Shown here piece by piece: positions 13,882 to 23,554 of a DNA stretch of 64,000 nt. The notes beneath the pieces are model-generated. The model saw nothing but the letters and a program-made list of their open reading frames with translations. It did not search any database and had not been told where the DNA came from. Position 1 is the first letter of the stretch. Each line of letters opens with the position of its first letter. Source of the stretch: Paludibacteraceae bacterium (GTDB lineage Bacteria > Bacteroidota > Bacteroidia > Bacteroidales > Paludibacteraceae); the NCBI GenBank assembly GCA_017547145.1, contig JAFYQJ010000005.1, forward strand, positions 310,001 to 374,000, given 5' to 3'. Both the position numbers and the translations under genes were made by a program.

Positions 13882-16107
13882 ATGAAAACAAGACTATTAT
13901 CTCTGATATTTACAATATTTATATTTAATATCACAAATGCTACTACAATACGAGGTAGTGTAACTGCGAATGAGCAACCAATAATTGGGGCCGAAGTTCT
14001 TTGGCGCAACACTGGATTTGGTACCACTAGCAATCTTCAGGGATATTTTGAACTGAAAAAAAATGAAAAAACGGATACTCTCGAAATCCGTTATCTTGGT
14101 TATCAAACAATGCTTATTGCGGTAAAAGACACTGCATTTCTTCATATTTCGCTTGAAGAAAAGCAAGAAGAGTTGGACGAAGTGGAAGTAAATGCTCGTG
14201 CGGTAAGCACGTTGAATTACAGATTTTCAGCCACACAAACACAAAAAATAACAGGTGCAGAACTTTGCCGAGCAGCTTGTTGCAATCTCTCCGAGAGTTT
14301 CGAAACAAACGCATCGGTAGATGTTTCGTATAGCGATGCAGCCACAGGTGCAAAACAAATAAAAATGCTCGGTTTGTCGGGTAATTATGTGCAAATGCTT
14401 ACCGAAAACACACCGGGCATACGCGGATTGGCATCAAACTATGGAATGGAATACATCCCTGGAACTTGGATGGAAAGCATTCAGGTTTCAAAAGGAACTT
14501 CTTCAGTTGTTAATGGTTACGAGGCTACAACCGGACAAATAAACATTGAATATCTAAAACCACAAACAACTGACCCAATTGCTATAAACGGTATGGTCAA
14601 TTCCGATTTGTGTGCTGAGCTTAATGCTACAGGAGGTTGGAATGTTAACGATAAATTGTCGACTGCCGTTTTGGCTCACTATCGTGGTGACTTTATGGAA
14701 ATGGACGGAAACAACGATGGTTTTATGGATATGCCAAAAGGCAATCGAGTAAATTTACTGAATCGTTGGTACTATAAAACAGATGAATACACGGGACAAT
14801 TTCTTGTTCGGGGTATTTACGAGGAACGTTTAGGAGGTCAACTTACAAAACTTAAACTTGAAAATCCTTATCATATTGATATTAACACAACTCGCATTGA
14901 TGGATTTATAAAAAACGGATATGTATTCGATCATGAACGGGCAACAAGTATTGGTATTATTATGAGCGGTTCGTATCATCGTCAAGGAAGTATATATGGC
15001 TCCACAACTTACAATGCGGCACAAGGGAATGCCTATTTGAACGCATTGTTTCAGACCTACCTCGACGACAAAAGCCGACATAAACTAACAACCGGTGTGA
15101 GTTTTAATTTCGATGATTACGTAGAAAATTTGGCCTTTGATGGTACAGTTACTTCGCGACCAAAAGTTGAAATACCACCACTTGACCGAAGAGAATATAC
15201 ACCAGGTATTTTTGCAGAATACGACTTCAAATACGACGAAAAACTATCGTTGCTTTTGGGTATTCGTGCCGATTACAGCAATCTTTACGGATTTTTTGCT
15301 ACCCCTCGTTTCAACGTGCGTTATTCGCCTTGGCATTGGTGGAATTTGAGAGCATCGGTCGGAATGGGTTATCGTTCACCAAATATTTTGTCAGATTACA
15401 GTTCGGTGTTGGCAAGTAGTAGAGAAATCGTAGGATTGAACCAAGATTTTAATCAGGAAAGAGCTTTGAATGCTGGTATTAGCACAACATTTTATATTCC
15501 TCTTGGAAGAAGAGAATTGCAACTTTCGGCTGACTATTATTACACACATTTTTTCGAATGCGTAGTTGCTGATATGGATAGCGATCCGTACAAAGTTATT
15601 TTCGGTAATTTGAATGGCGGAAAATCATATGCAAGTAATTTACAAATAGAAGCTTCGATGGAGATTCTGCGAGGATGGACAATGACATTGGCATACCGTA
15701 TGAGCGATGTAAAACAAACCATTGCTGGCGAATTGCGAGAAAAACCTTTTACAAACCGATTCAAAGGTTTGATTACAACTTCGTATCAAACGCCTTTGAA
15801 AAAATGGCAATTCGACCTTACTGCTCAATTCAACGGAGGAGGAAGACTTCCACAACCCGACAGCACAAATCCTTTATGGAACGAACGTTTTAGTTGGTAT
15901 CCGCAACTTATGGCTCAAATAACAAAGTATTTTAGAACATGGAGTATTTATGTTGGAGCAGAAAATATGACCAACTTCAAACAAAAAAATCCGATTGTAA
16001 ATGCAGCAAATCCGTTTGATAAAGCATTTGATTCTTCTGTTGTTTGGGGACCTATCAGTGGGGCAAAAGTTTATATCGGTTTCCGTTGGGCATTGGATAG
16101 AGATTAA
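13882..16107 (+). CDS. TonB-dependent outer-membrane receptor, probable metal uptake
   Basis: 741 aa. Signal peptide (about 1-20, ending FNITNAT), then a carboxypeptidase-regulatory-like domain (about 22-105; IRGSVTANEQPIIGAEV ... LEIRYLGYQ), a plug domain (about 115-230; IKMLGLSGNYVQMLTENTPG, QVSKGTSSVVNGYEATTGQINIE) and a beta-barrel ending in GFRWALD. The plug includes a CRAACC motif near residue 135, unusual in sugar receptors. With a HYC_CC_PP-like protein upstream and an HMA metallochaperone 40 nt downstream, the cargo is likely a metal such as copper or a metal chelate. The specific ion is inference. Confidence 0.82.
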   Translation: MKTRLLSLIFTIFIFNITNATTIRGSVTANEQPIIGAEVLWRNTGFGTTSNLQGYFELKKNEKTDTLEIRYLGYQTMLIAVKDTAFLHISLEEKQEELDEVEVNARAVSTLNYRFSATQTQKITGAELCRAACCNLSESFETNASVDVSYSDAATGAKQIKMLGLSGNYVQMLTENTPGIRGLASNYGMEYIPGTWMESIQVSKGTSSVVNGYEATTGQINIEYLKPQTTDPIAINGMVNSDLCAELNATGGWNVNDKLSTAVLAHYRGDFMEMDGNNDGFMDMPKGNRVNLLNRWYYKTDEYTGQFLVRGIYEERLGGQLTKLKLENPYHIDINTTRIDGFIKNGYVFDHERATSIGIIMSGSYHRQGSIYGSTTYNAAQGNAYLNALFQTYLDDKSRHKLTTGVSFNFDDYVENLAFDGTVTSRPKVEIPPLDRREYTPGIFAEYDFKYDEKLSLLLGIRADYSNLYGFFATPRFNVRYSPWHWWNLRASVGMGYRSPNILSDYSSVLASSREIVGLNQDFNQERALNAGISTTFYIPLGRRELQLSADYYYTHFFECVVADMDSDPYKVIFGNLNGGKSYASNLQIEASMEILRGWTMTLAYRMSDVKQTIAGELREKPFTNRFKGLITTSYQTPLKKWQFDLTAQFNGGGRLPQPDSTNPLWNERFSWYPQLMAQITKYFRTWSIYVGAENMTNFKQKNPIVNAANPFDKAFDSSVVWGPISGAKVYIGFRWALDRD

Positions 16108-16147
16108 AATTAAAAGCATAAAATAATTAATTAAAATTTAAATAACT

Positions 16148-16474
16148 ATGAGAAAAATGATTTTAAGCATCGCAATGGTGCTAATGGCTTTGACAGCTGC
16201 AGCTGAAAAACAAACAGTTACGCTTTACATTCACGATATGGAATGTAATAGTTGTAAGGCAAAAGTGGAAAAAACATTGGCTTTTGAAAGGGGCGTTCAA
16301 GACCTTGAATTTGATTTAGAAAAACGCCAAGTAACCGTCGTTTTCAACGACAAAAAAACAACCATTGAAAAGCTACAACAAGCCTTGATGAAGTACAACA
16401 AATACACTTCGCAAGTAGTAACCAAATGCCATAAACCTTGCTTGGAAAAATCGTCTTGTTGTCAAAAGAAATAG
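16148..16474 (+). CDS. Secreted HMA-domain metal-binding protein
   Basis: 108 aa with a signal peptide (1-19, ending TAAAE) and one heavy-metal-associated domain. The metal site is MECNSC (Cys33, Cys36) in the usual place after the first strand, followed by a helix and VTVVFNDKKT. A Cys-rich tail (CHKPCLEKSSCCQKK) adds six residues able to bind a metal. Likely a periplasmic copper- or mercury-type carrier working with the receptor upstream. Last gene before a strong terminator. Confidence 0.85.
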   Translation: MRKMILSIAMVLMALTAAAEKQTVTLYIHDMECNSCKAKVEKTLAFERGVQDLEFDLEKRQVTVVFNDKKTTIEKLQQALMKYNKYTSQVVTKCHKPCLEKSSCCQKK

Positions 16475-16509
16475 AATTCTATTTTTTGAAATAGATGTAT
16501 AAAGAAATC

Positions 16510-16539
16510 AAAACGAACGTACTGCGATGCGTTCGTTTT
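16510..16539 (+). terminator. Terminator of the metal operon
   Basis: AAAACGAACG and CGTTCGTTTT pair perfectly around a 10-base loop, followed by a T-run. Confidence 0.88.
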
Positions 16540-16543
16540 TTTG

Positions 16544-16551
16544 TATTTTTG
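16544..16551 (+). promoter_or_regulatory. -7 element for the holB operon
   Basis: TATTTTTG fits TAnnTTTG. An AGGAGG Shine-Dalgarno (16563-16568) lies between it and the holB ATG. Confidence 0.5.
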
Positions 16552-16579
16552 TAAAAGAAATTAGGAGGTCATCAATAAT

Positions 16580-17695
16580 ATGCTTTTTTCGGAAGTAATA
16601 GGGCAAGAAAATATTAAAACTCAACTACTGAAGGCTGTTCAGCAAAATCGTATTGCTCACGCACAGCTTTTCAGCGGTAAGCAAGGTGTCGGAAAATTGC
16701 CTTTGGCATTGGCCTACGCACAATATTTGTGCTGTGAGAATCGCACCGACATCGATTCGTGTGGTACATGTCCTTCGTGTCGGAAAATGGCAAAATTGGC
16801 TCACCCCGATTTACATTTTGTTTTCCCAATAGTAAAAGTTGACAAAAAAACTATTTGCGACCATTTTGTTAGTGATTTTCGTGAAGCTATTTTAGAAAAT
16901 CCATATTTATCGGTTACAGATTGGCTAAACCGAATAGCCGACGAAAAGCAAGGCATGATTTACACAGAAGAGAGCCATGAAATTATAAGGAAACTCAACT
17001 TTAAAACCTACGAAGCTCCTTATAAAGTAATGATAATATGGATGCCCGAAAAAATGCATAATACGTGTGCCAACAAGCTACTAAAAATACTCGAAGAGCC
17101 TTCGCACGACACAGTTATTATCATGGTTTCTGATAATCCTGATATGTTGCTAACAACGATACGTTCGCGCGTACAAAATATAAATATTCCGCCTATAGAG
17201 TCAATTGCTATTACACAATCGCTGAAAACGGATTTCTCTATTTCTGATGCCGAAGCTACACATATTGCACATTTATCATTAGGTAGTTATTCTGCTGCAA
17301 AAGGTTTAATAGTACAATCAGAAAAAGACCAATGGAATCTAACACAATTCATACAGTTGATGCGATTTGCTTGGCAAGCCAACTACGAAGCACTTCGCAC
17401 ACTGACCGAAACAATAGAGAAAAAAGGACGTGAGTCAACAAAAAGTTTTTTGACTTACACACAATATATGATACGTGAAAATTTTATTTTTAATTTACAA
17501 ATACCTGAGTTAAACTATATGACAGAAGAGGAACAAGATTTTTCTAAAAAATTCTCTTCTTTTATAAACGAACGCAATGTCGAAAAAATAACCGAAGAAT
17601 TACAAAAAGCCGAACAAGAAATAGAACAAAATGTCAATCGCAAAGTTGTTCTTTTCGATATGGCACTAAAATTTACTACACTTTTAAAGAAATAA
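16580..17695 (+). CDS. holB: DNA polymerase III delta' subunit
   Basis: 371 aa clamp-loader subunit. It has the AAA+ N-terminal fold with a degenerate Walker A (GKQGVGKL, 33-40), the four-cysteine zinc module (CCENRTD...CGTCPSC, about 51-66), sensor region KLLKILEEPS and the IRSRVQ arginine-finger-type motif. The C-terminal collar domain is divergent. Start ATG with a strong AGGAGG 11 nt upstream. First gene of a six-gene plus-strand run with spacings of 2-4 nt or overlaps. Confidence 0.88.
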   Translation: MLFSEVIGQENIKTQLLKAVQQNRIAHAQLFSGKQGVGKLPLALAYAQYLCCENRTDIDSCGTCPSCRKMAKLAHPDLHFVFPIVKVDKKTICDHFVSDFREAILENPYLSVTDWLNRIADEKQGMIYTEESHEIIRKLNFKTYEAPYKVMIIWMPEKMHNTCANKLLKILEEPSHDTVIIMVSDNPDMLLTTIRSRVQNINIPPIESIAITQSLKTDFSISDAEATHIAHLSLGSYSAAKGLIVQSEKDQWNLTQFIQLMRFAWQANYEALRTLTETIEKKGRESTKSFLTYTQYMIRENFIFNLQIPELNYMTEEEQDFSKKFSSFINERNVEKITEELQKAEQEIEQNVNRKVVLFDMALKFTTLLKK

Positions 17696-17699
17696 ATTT

Positions 17700-18830
17700 A
17701 TGGATTTTATTCTTGATAAAAACAAAGCGCAAATAAATGCTACAGGATGTAAAAACACAACAAATAAAAAATTAGCTGTGTTTGATTGGCTTTGCGATTT
17801 ACCTGAAACAAAACTAGATACAGATTTTGTAGAAGTTCAATTTAAAAACACTCGCAAAGGCTATTATTTGAACAATACAAAAATTTTGCTTGAAAAAGGC
17901 GATATGGTAGCCGTAGAAGCATCGCCCGGTCACGATGTTGGCGAAGTTACAATGGTTGGTAGACTCGTTTTGAACCAAATGAAAAAAAATGGAGTTTCAC
18001 CTGATACAATAGAAGTTCGCCGCGTTTATCGTAAAGCCAAACAAAGCGACATGGAACGTTACCACGAAGCCAAAGCAAAAGAGCATCAAACAATGATTAA
18101 AGCTCGTCAAATAGCTGAATCGATGAACTTAAATATGAAAATAGGCGACGTGGAATACCTCGGCGATGGCAATAAAGCAATTTTTTATTATATCGCTGAC
18201 GAACGAGTCGACTTTCGTCAACTGATAAAGGTTTTTGTTGACACGTTTCATATTCGTGTTGAGATGCGACAAATTGGAGCGCGTCAAGAAGCTGGTCGTA
18301 TTGGTGCCATTGGTCCTTGCGGACGCGAACTTTGTTGTGCCAGCTGGATGAGTACGTTTGCTTCTGTATCTACAAGCTCGGCTCGACATCAAGATGTTTC
18401 AACTAACCCACAACGCCTTGCAGGACAATGTACCAAACTAAAATGTTGTATGAATTTTGAAATAGATACCTATATGGATCTATTAAAAGATTTTCCATCG
18501 AAAGACATTATACTTGAGACAAAAGATGCTGTTTATTATCATTTTAAAACCGACTTGTTTAAAAGGTTAATGACCTATTCATCGGCAAAACAAATGGCAG
18601 CAAACTTGGTAACCCTACCTGTTGAAAAAGTAAAAGAAGTTATAGAAATGAATAAGCATGGTATAAAACCCGATTCATTGGAAATAACAGAAAAAGAAAC
18701 AACTCAAACATCACAAAACGACTACCAAAACGTTGTTGGCCAAGATAGTTTAACCCGTTTTGACAAAAGTAAGAAGAAGAAGAAACGTCATAAACACCGC
18801 AATAATCATCAACAAAACCCATCAAAATGA
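17700..18830 (+). CDS. ricT: RicT/YaaT-type PSP1 domain protein
   Basis: 376 aa. The PSP1 C-terminal-type domain covers about 95-290. Conserved cysteine clusters GPCGRELCCASWM and GQCTKLKCCMNFE correspond to the residues that hold the iron-sulfur clusters of the RicAFT complex (YaaT in Bacillus), which affects mRNA processing and phosphorelay. The tail after about residue 325 is Lys/Arg/His-rich (KSKKKKKRHKHRNN), which suggests nucleic acid contact. Its pairing with gldH is usual in Bacteroidota. Overlaps gldH by 4 bp (ATGA). Confidence 0.83.
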   Translation: MDFILDKNKAQINATGCKNTTNKKLAVFDWLCDLPETKLDTDFVEVQFKNTRKGYYLNNTKILLEKGDMVAVEASPGHDVGEVTMVGRLVLNQMKKNGVSPDTIEVRRVYRKAKQSDMERYHEAKAKEHQTMIKARQIAESMNLNMKIGDVEYLGDGNKAIFYYIADERVDFRQLIKVFVDTFHIRVEMRQIGARQEAGRIGAIGPCGRELCCASWMSTFASVSTSSARHQDVSTNPQRLAGQCTKLKCCMNFEIDTYMDLLKDFPSKDIILETKDAVYYHFKTDLFKRLMTYSSAKQMAANLVTLPVEKVKEVIEMNKHGIKPDSLEITEKETTQTSQNDYQNVVGQDSLTRFDKSKKKKKRHKHRNNHQQNPSK

Positions 18831-19300
18831 TGAAAACAAAACTAATAATTACTCTGTTTCTATGTTTGTCGCTTATATCTTGCAACAAACAGACCATCTT
18901 TTCAGAACAAAAAGACCTTTCACAAAAAGGATGGGATAAAAATACAGCCATTGGCTTCGATGTTGATATTAACGATACAATTTCTTCATACGACATATTG
19001 GTAACACTTCGTAATAACGAAACCTATCCAAATCAAAATTTATGGCTTTTTATTGAAGAAATAAAACCCGATAGTGTTATAAAAAAAGATACTGTTCAGT
19101 GTTTTCTTGTCGACAATCAAGGTTATTGGATTGGGACAGGTATTGGTTCGTTACATTACATATCGGTATTTTACAAACAAAACATACAATTCAAACAAAA
19201 AGGAACATACCACTACAATATTAAGCATGGTATGCGTTATGACTTGTTGGAAGGATTAAATGATATTGGTATAAAGATTAAAAAAACACAGGAGGACTAA
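18827..19300 (+). CDS. gldH: Gliding motility / T9SS lipoprotein GldH
   Basis: 157 aa with lipobox SLISC (Cys about 20). The mature region matches the GldH family: GWDKNTAIGFDVDINDT early, NNETYPNQNLWLFI in the middle, and HGMRYDLLEGLNDIGIKI at the end. GldH is an outer- or periplasm-facing lipoprotein required for gliding in Flavobacterium and widely conserved in T9SS-bearing Bacteroidota, including non-gliders. Its presence agrees with the T9SS substrates at 1465 and 44232. Confidence 0.85.
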   Translation: MMKTKLIITLFLCLSLISCNKQTIFSEQKDLSQKGWDKNTAIGFDVDINDTISSYDILVTLRNNETYPNQNLWLFIEEIKPDSVIKKDTVQCFLVDNQGYWIGTGIGSLHYISVFYKQNIQFKQKGTYHYNIKHGMRYDLLEGLNDIGIKIKKTQED

Positions 19301-19303
19301 ATT

Positions 19304-20068
19304 TTGGGGAAAAATAAGCTTTTTAAATTTAGGGAAATGGAAACGTTCCCACATGTTTTTCAATATTCATTCGATGAATTACAAAACATGAATGGCTTCA
19401 CATTGAAAGGAAAATGGAATAATATTTTTTTTAAAAATACAAATCCTATTGTAGTAGAACTTGGATGCGGTAAAGGTGAATATACAGTTGGTTTAGCTAA
19501 ACGCTACCCTAACAAAAATTTTATTGGTATAGATATAAAAGGTGCTCGTATTTGGACTGGAGCTAAAGAATCTTTCCAAAACGATATGAAAAACGTTGCA
19601 TTTTTAAGAACTGGTATTAACTTACTACACCATTTTTTTGCCGAAAATGAAGTTGCCGAAATTTGGATAACTTTCCCCGATCCTCAAATGAAAAAAACAA
19701 GAAAACGCCTCACTTCATCAGCATTTTTAGCACTATACAAACAAATTCTACAACCTAATGGCATCATTCATCTTAAAACAGATAGTAATTTTATGTACAC
19801 ATACACAAAAGCCATTGTAGAAGAGAACAAATACAAAATATTTACTGCTACAGAAAATCTCTACAACGACTTTCCCAAAGATGATATTTTATCAATAAAA
19901 ACCTTTTATGAGCAACAATGGTTAGCACGAGGGCTAGATATAAAATATCTAAAATTTCAAATAAACAATACAGAAAACATTATTGAACCAGACATTGATA
20001 TAGAGCACGATAGCTACAGAAGTTTTGGTCGTAATCAACGTTCTCAATTAAATAAAAGCAATGAATAA
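19304..20068 (+). CDS. trmB: tRNA (guanine-N7)-methyltransferase
   Basis: 254 aa SAM-dependent enzyme making m7G46. Motif I is [15 protein letters not shown], then [13 protein letters not shown], and the catalytic/tRNA-binding [11 protein letters not shown]; later HLKTDS and the C-terminal helical region. The start appears to be TTG at 19304, preceded at 8 nt by a strong GGAGG (19291-19295); the next in-frame ATG (19337) has no such site. Overlaps the SUI1 gene by 8 bp. Confidence 0.9.
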   Translation: MGKNKLFKFREMETFPHVFQYSFDELQNMNGFTLKGKWNNIFFKNTNPIVVELGCGKGEYTVGLAKRYPNKNFIGIDIKGARIWTGAKESFQNDMKNVAFLRTGINLLHHFFAENEVAEIWITFPDPQMKKTRKRLTSSAFLALYKQILQPNGIIHLKTDSNFMYTYTKAIVEENKYKIFTATENLYNDFPKDDILSIKTFYEQQWLARGLDIKYLKFQINNTENIIEPDIDIEHDSYRSFGRNQRSQLNKSNE

Positions 20069-20405
20069 CGATTGGAAAAACCGCTTGAATATAGTTTATT
20101 CTACGAATCCTAACTTTAATTACGAAACTGAAGAAGACGAAAATGTTGAAACTTTACCAGCAAGTCAACAACGCTTGAAAGTTCAACTAGATAAACGCAA
20201 TCGCAACGGAAAAGCTGTTACACTTATTACAGGATTTGTGGGAAACGAAGAAGATTTAAAAGAGCTAGGTAAATTCTTAAAATCTAAATGTGGAGTTGGT
20301 GGTTCAAGTAAAAACAATGAAATATTAATTCAAGGAGATTTTCGTGAAAAAATAACAACACTACTTCTTGAAAAAGGCTATAAACAAACAAAAAGGATTA
20401 ACTAA
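20061..20405 (+). CDS. SUI1/YciH-type translation initiation factor homologue
   Basis: 114 aa. The eIF1/SUI1 domain covers about 35-112: [22 protein letters not shown], the [23 protein letters not shown] core and a C-terminal helix. Bacterial YciH proteins resemble eIF1 and can influence start-site fidelity, though their exact role is not settled. Translationally coupled to trmB and 2 nt before addA. Confidence 0.88.
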   Translation: MNNDWKNRLNIVYSTNPNFNYETEEDENVETLPASQQRLKVQLDKRNRNGKAVTLITGFVGNEEDLKELGKFLKSKCGVGGSSKNNEILIQGDFREKITTLLLEKGYKQTKRIN

Positions 20406-20407
20406 CA

Positions 20408-23400
20408 ATGCCCCAAAATCTTGAGATATACAAGGCTTCTGCGGGGTCGGGCAAAACATATACCTTAACTCGGAAATACTTAAGCTATTTATTTTCTCCC
20501 GACACCTCACACCGCAATATTTTAGCCGTAACTTTTACAAATAAAGCTACGGAAGAAATGAAATCTCGTATATTAAAAGAATTATATTTAATATCCATAG
20601 AATCGAAAGATTCTGATCATATTGACTTTTTTTGTAAACAATTAAACGAAACAAAAAAAGACCTTGCCAAGAGAGCAAAAGATGTTTTGAAAAAACTTTT
20701 AAATGAATATTCAGGATTTTTTATTTCTACAATCGACCGTTTCTTTTTAAGCATTATTCAAACATTCACTCAAGAAATGTCTTTAAATGGGAATTACAAT
20801 ATAGAACTTGACACTGATAGAATTCTTGAAGAAGCAATTGAAAATATGCTTGTTAATCTTGAAAGAGAAGAAAACAAACAATTATTAGATTGGTTAAAAA
20901 CCTACACAGAAGAACTTATCAACAACGAAAAATCGTGGAATCCAGTTACATCTATCAGTGAATTAGGCAGAGAATTATTCAAGGAAGTTTTTAAAAACCA
21001 AAATTATAAATTAGCTTCTATTATAAAGGACAAAGAAAAACTTGCCTCTATTCAAAAAGAGTTTAAAAATATTCAAAACGAGTTTGAGAAGAAAATTGAT
21101 GAGAGTATAAAAAACATAAAGAATCTTTTAGAATCAAACGGTCTTGAACAAGACGATTTTGCATTTGGGAAGAGTAGTTTTATTGCAAATGCCCTAAATA
21201 TAAAATCAAAAAACTACGAAATAGGGAAACGTCTTAATGAAGCAATAGAAGCAAATGACGCAGAAAAATGGGTTACAAAAAAAACTTCTGAAGATAAAAA
21301 AAATAAAGTTGCAAATATTTATACACCCTTAAAAGAGTTTTTAAAAACACTACTTAACCACATCACTAACAATATAAAAGAATACAATACTGCAGTAGCT
21401 ATAAACAAAAACATCTACAACTTAGGAATTTTATCCGATATTGATAAAGAGATAGGAGATATTGTAAAAAAAGAGCATCTGCTATTGCTTTCAAATGCGA
21501 CTGAATTTTTATCAAAAATTATTAAAAGTTCAGACTCACCATTTATTTACGAAAAAATAGGAAGCAGACTGAACCATTTTATGATTGATGAATTTCAAGA
21601 CACATCTACGCTACAATGGAACAACTTTCGACCTTTGCTTCAAGAAACTCTCAGTCAAGGTAAAGGGAATATGCTTGTGGGAGACGTTAAACAAAGTATC
21701 TACCGTTGGCGGAATTCCGATTGGGACTTACTAAATACACAACTTAAAAACAGCGAAGAAAACAAAGGAATTCAACCTTACATAGAAGACAAAAATCTTG
21801 ATACTAACTATCGAAGTTGCAAAAACGTAATTCTCTTTAATAATACATTTTTCACTTTAACTGCAAAAGAAATTAGTACCTTTTTTACTGATGAATTCAA
21901 GCAAAAAATAGAAACTGCATACAAAGATGTTATTCAAAAAGTTGGAAAATCCAATGAAACAGATGGATACGTTAGTGTTCAATTTTTAGAGGATTCATCG
22001 CTCGAAAAAACTTTAGCGATTATGACAAAAAGAATTTCTTCTTTGATAAAAAATGGGAATTCCTTATCAGATATTGCAATTTTAGTACGAGAAAACAAAG
22101 AAGCCACTATCGTTGCGGAACACTTACTTCAAGAAGGATATAAAGTTCTTTCTAACGAAGCTCTCAAAATAAAAAATTCGAAAAGTGTACAATTTATTAT
22201 CGCTTTTCTTACTTACTTTATTTCTCCTAATAATCTAGAGAACAAGTTTTTACTCCTACAACGTTATTTTTTATTAATCGAAAAATCAGAAAAACCACTT
22301 TTTAATGCTATACAAGCGATAACAAATAACAAAGAAATTAAAGAAATCACAGGTCTTGACTCTTTAGAAAAAGGTTCTCTTTTTGAACAAGCTGAAAACT
22401 TAATACATCATTTCAAACTTATAGAAAAATGCCCTGAAGAAATAGCTTTTATACAAGCTATGCAAGATGTAATCTTTGATTATGAAACAAAAAAAGGAAG
22501 CGATTTATCTAAGTTTTTAACTTATTTTTCCGAAGCGAAAAATTTAAATTTAAATGTACCGAAATCTGCAGATGCAATAAAAATACTAACGATACACGCT
22601 TCGAAAGGGCTTGAATTTAAAAATGTAATCATACCTTTCTTTAATTGGACACTTGAGCCAAAAACTAACACACGAATTTGGTGCAGTACTCAAAATTTTA
22701 AATTTCCTTTTAATCAACTACCCATTGTGCCAATGGCATACAACAATACAATGAATAATAGTTTATTCGAAAGTGATTATCAGCACGAAAAAATGCTTAG
22801 TTATATAGATGCTCTCAATGTAACTTACGTAGCTTTCACACGAGCTTGCGAAGAACTTCACATTATAGCTCCAATCGAAAAAAACGAAAAAACACTCCAT
22901 AGCATTCTTCATAAAATAATAGAGATAGACAATGCTAAAAACGATAATATTATCTCTTTTAAACAAGAGATGGTAAAAATAGAAGATGGTATTTTCACCA
23001 TAGGTTCTTCGATGATTAAAGAAAAAGAAAAGAAGGCATATAAAAATGAAAATAATTTATCATACAGCACGCAAAAAAAGTACGAATATAATTTAACAAA
23101 TAAGGGAGAAAAATGGGTTGTAAGCCAAAACAAAAGAACCAAAACTAACTACGGCATACTGATGCATGAATTACTTTCTAAAGTAAAGTATGAAAAAGAT
23201 ATAGATGCTACCATTAATTTATTTGAAAAAGAAGGTAGAATTACCAAAGATGAAGCCGCTGAACTAAAAAAGAAAATAAATAATTTTATAGAAAAACATA
23301 ATATTCATGATTGGTTTTCAGACAAATACAAAATTCTAAATGAAATAAAAATTCTACAAAAAAACGATAACATACGTCTTGATAGAGTTTTAATAAAAGA

Positions 23401-23554
23401 CAAACATGCCATTGTTATTGATTACAAATTTGGTAGAAAATCAGATGAATATAAAGAACAAGTTGAGAAATATATGTCTAAAATAGAGCAAATGGGTTAT
23501 ACTACAGAAGGTTACCTATGTTATATAGAAGAAGACTCTATTGAAAAGGTATAA
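20408..23554 (+). CDS. AddA-like UvrD-family helicase/nuclease (double-strand break repair)
   Basis: 1,048 aa. The SF1 helicase motifs appear in order: Walker A ASAGSGKT (about 10-17), NKATEEM, DEFQDTS (about 397), GDVKQSIYRWR, DTNYRS, TIHASKGLEF (about 730) and AFTRA. The C-terminal 120 residues contain a PD-(D/E)XK nuclease fold (YGILMHELL, then LDRVLIKDKHAIVIDYKFG with the D-x-K pair and a downstream QVEKY). This is the AddA layout: helicase plus one nuclease. The partner AddB is not in the window; the gene is last in its operon and ends one base from the convergent PorP-like gene. Confidence 0.85.
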   Translation: MPQNLEIYKASAGSGKTYTLTRKYLSYLFSPDTSHRNILAVTFTNKATEEMKSRILKELYLISIESKDSDHIDFFCKQLNETKKDLAKRAKDVLKKLLNEYSGFFISTIDRFFLSIIQTFTQEMSLNGNYNIELDTDRILEEAIENMLVNLEREENKQLLDWLKTYTEELINNEKSWNPVTSISELGRELFKEVFKNQNYKLASIIKDKEKLASIQKEFKNIQNEFEKKIDESIKNIKNLLESNGLEQDDFAFGKSSFIANALNIKSKNYEIGKRLNEAIEANDAEKWVTKKTSEDKKNKVANIYTPLKEFLKTLLNHITNNIKEYNTAVAINKNIYNLGILSDIDKEIGDIVKKEHLLLLSNATEFLSKIIKSSDSPFIYEKIGSRLNHFMIDEFQDTSTLQWNNFRPLLQETLSQGKGNMLVGDVKQSIYRWRNSDWDLLNTQLKNSEENKGIQPYIEDKNLDTNYRSCKNVILFNNTFFTLTAKEISTFFTDEFKQKIETAYKDVIQKVGKSNETDGYVSVQFLEDSSLEKTLAIMTKRISSLIKNGNSLSDIAILVRENKEATIVAEHLLQEGYKVLSNEALKIKNSKSVQFIIAFLTYFISPNNLENKFLLLQRYFLLIEKSEKPLFNAIQAITNNKEIKEITGLDSLEKGSLFEQAENLIHHFKLIEKCPEEIAFIQAMQDVIFDYETKKGSDLSKFLTYFSEAKNLNLNVPKSADAIKILTIHASKGLEFKNVIIPFFNWTLEPKTNTRIWCSTQNFKFPFNQLPIVPMAYNNTMNNSLFESDYQHEKMLSYIDALNVTYVAFTRACEELHIIAPIEKNEKTLHSILHKIIEIDNAKNDNIISFKQEMVKIEDGIFTIGSSMIKEKEKKAYKNENNLSYSTQKKYEYNLTNKGEKWVVSQNKRTKTNYGILMHELLSKVKYEKDIDATINLFEKEGRITKDEAAELKKKINNFIEKHNIHDWFSDKYKILNEIKILQKNDNIRLDRVLIKDKHAIVIDYKFGRKSDEYKEQVEKYMSKIEQMGYTTEGYLCYIEEDSIEKV

